DNA of 17,005 nt from an uncultured Clostridia bacterium (GTDB lineage: Bacteria > Bacillota > Clostridia > TANB77 > CAG-508): contig CAPBNZ010000018.1 of assembly GCA_948585895.1 (NCBI GenBank), forward strand, positions 9,796 through 26,800, in the 5' to 3' direction. The translations under genes were made by a program, and so were the position numbers. How positions within the stretch are numbered: the first letter of the stretch is position 1; the number at the start of each line of letters is the position of its first letter. The notes below the pieces were generated by a model that saw only the letters and a program-made list of their open reading frames with translations, was not told the DNA's origin and made no database searches. This document shows positions 16,504 to 17,005 of this stretch, in pieces.

Positions 16504-17005
16504 GTGGGTACAAATTTATCTAAAATGAGACGTAATAAAATGTTAAATACAATTTCAAGAATAAAAGAAACGATAGATGACGAAGAGACCTTAAAAAATC
16601 TTTCTCTAATAGAGCATGAGCTTACCAAAAAAAAATATGGACTATTATGGGAAGAACACGAAGAAAAAGTAGATGAAGAATTAAAGACAAAGATTCCAAC
16701 TTTTGAAGAAGTAAAAAATAAAGAAATCGTTTCAAATAAAGATGACAAATTTAATTTTTTATTGGAGGGAGATAACTTACATAGTTTATATTTATTAGAA
16801 AAGACACATAAAGGAAAAATTGATTTAATTTACATTGACCCACCATATAATAGAGGAGAAAAAGATTTTATATATGATGATAAAATTGTAGATGAAAATG
16901 ATACTTTTAAACATAGTAAATGGTTATCTTTTATGAATAGAAGACTAGAAATTGCGAAAAAACTTTTAAAAGAAGATGGAATCATAATTATAAATATAGA
17001 TGAAC
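16504..17005 (+). CDS. Site-specific DNA-methyltransferase, type III Mod-like (3' end cut off)
   Basis: Adenine methyltransferase of the kind found in type III restriction-modification systems. The first 167 residues are in the window. They show the Mod N-terminal region (KKKYGLLWEEHEEKVDEELK), the cofactor-site stretch LLEGDNLHSLYLLEKTHKGK, and the catalytic motif IDPPYNRGEKDF, followed by HSKWLSFMNRRLEIAKKLL and the start of the IIIINIDE strand. Start is GTG 16504, seven bases after GGAGG; the ATG at 16490 is in another frame and hits TAG at once. A run of nine A (16627-16635) lies in the early coding region. A restriction subunit gene would be expected beyond the window edge, but it cannot be seen. 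Confidence 0.88.
   Translation, partial: MGTNLSKMRRNKMLNTISRIKETIDDEETLKNLSLIEHELTKKKYGLLWEEHEEKVDEELKTKIPTFEEVKNKEIVSNKDDKFNFLLEGDNLHSLYLLEKTHKGKIDLIYIDPPYNRGEKDFIYDDKIVDENDTFKHSKWLSFMNRRLEIAKKLLKEDGIIIINIDE

Noticed and set aside
16464..16748. Minus-strand open frame opposite the methyltransferase gene
   Set aside because: Mirror of the true coding strand, which has a GGAGG-GTG start and clear Mod motifs.

Overview
The window is AT-rich, gene-dense bacterial DNA with strong GGAGG-type ribosome binding sites, TTGCAA/TTGACA-TATAAT promoters and U-tailed hairpin terminators. The gene orders prpC-prkC-rsgA-rpe and iscR-nifS-nifU-mnmA, the PASTA-domain kinase, YlmH and MutS2 all point to a low-GC Firmicute, most likely a member of the Clostridia. 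There is no rRNA, tRNA, CRISPR array, insertion sequence or prophage in view. Most genes are housekeeping; a small cupin gene with different codon use, a tocopherol-cyclase-like gene and the start of a DNA methyltransferase gene are the accessory-looking parts.

Layout. 1-1386: prolyl-tRNA synthetase (+), its first residues cut off by the window edge, lacking the usual editing insertion. 1469-1741: compact cupin (-), convergent with proS across a shared terminator. 1929-4703: dxs then ylmH (+). 4704-7099: mutS2 (-), whose stop codon abuts that of ylmH. 7333-10062: prpC-prkC (+), phosphatase and kinase of the Ser/Thr signalling pair. 10202-11784: rsgA-rpe (+) from its own promoter. 11990-15171: iscR-type regulator, then nifS-nifU-mnmA behind a consensus promoter wrapped in inverted repeats; these make sulfur available for Fe-S clusters and tRNA thiolation. 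15201-16154: tocopherol-cyclase-like protein. 16155-16503: non-coding stretch with short repeats, a possible small RNA and a terminator. 16504-end: DNA methyltransferase, truncated by the window.

The most interesting part is mutS2. Read conventionally it is broken twice, but skipping one C at each of two places restores one complete 797-residue MutS2 with all its motifs. Both skips fall on an in-frame CGG codon, and I find no other in-frame CGG codon in the window except two in the foreign-looking cupin gene. That is what programmed +1 frameshifting at a starved or poorly decoded CGG codon would look like. The alternatives are a decaying gene or two sequence errors. The convergent neighbour, ylmH, carries an intrinsic-terminator-like hairpin inside its last codons, just before its stop codon, so transcripts ending there would be non-stop. 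MutS2 and YlmH homologues both act in ribosome rescue and quality control in Bacillus subtilis, so this pair of genes has translation-linked oddities in both members.
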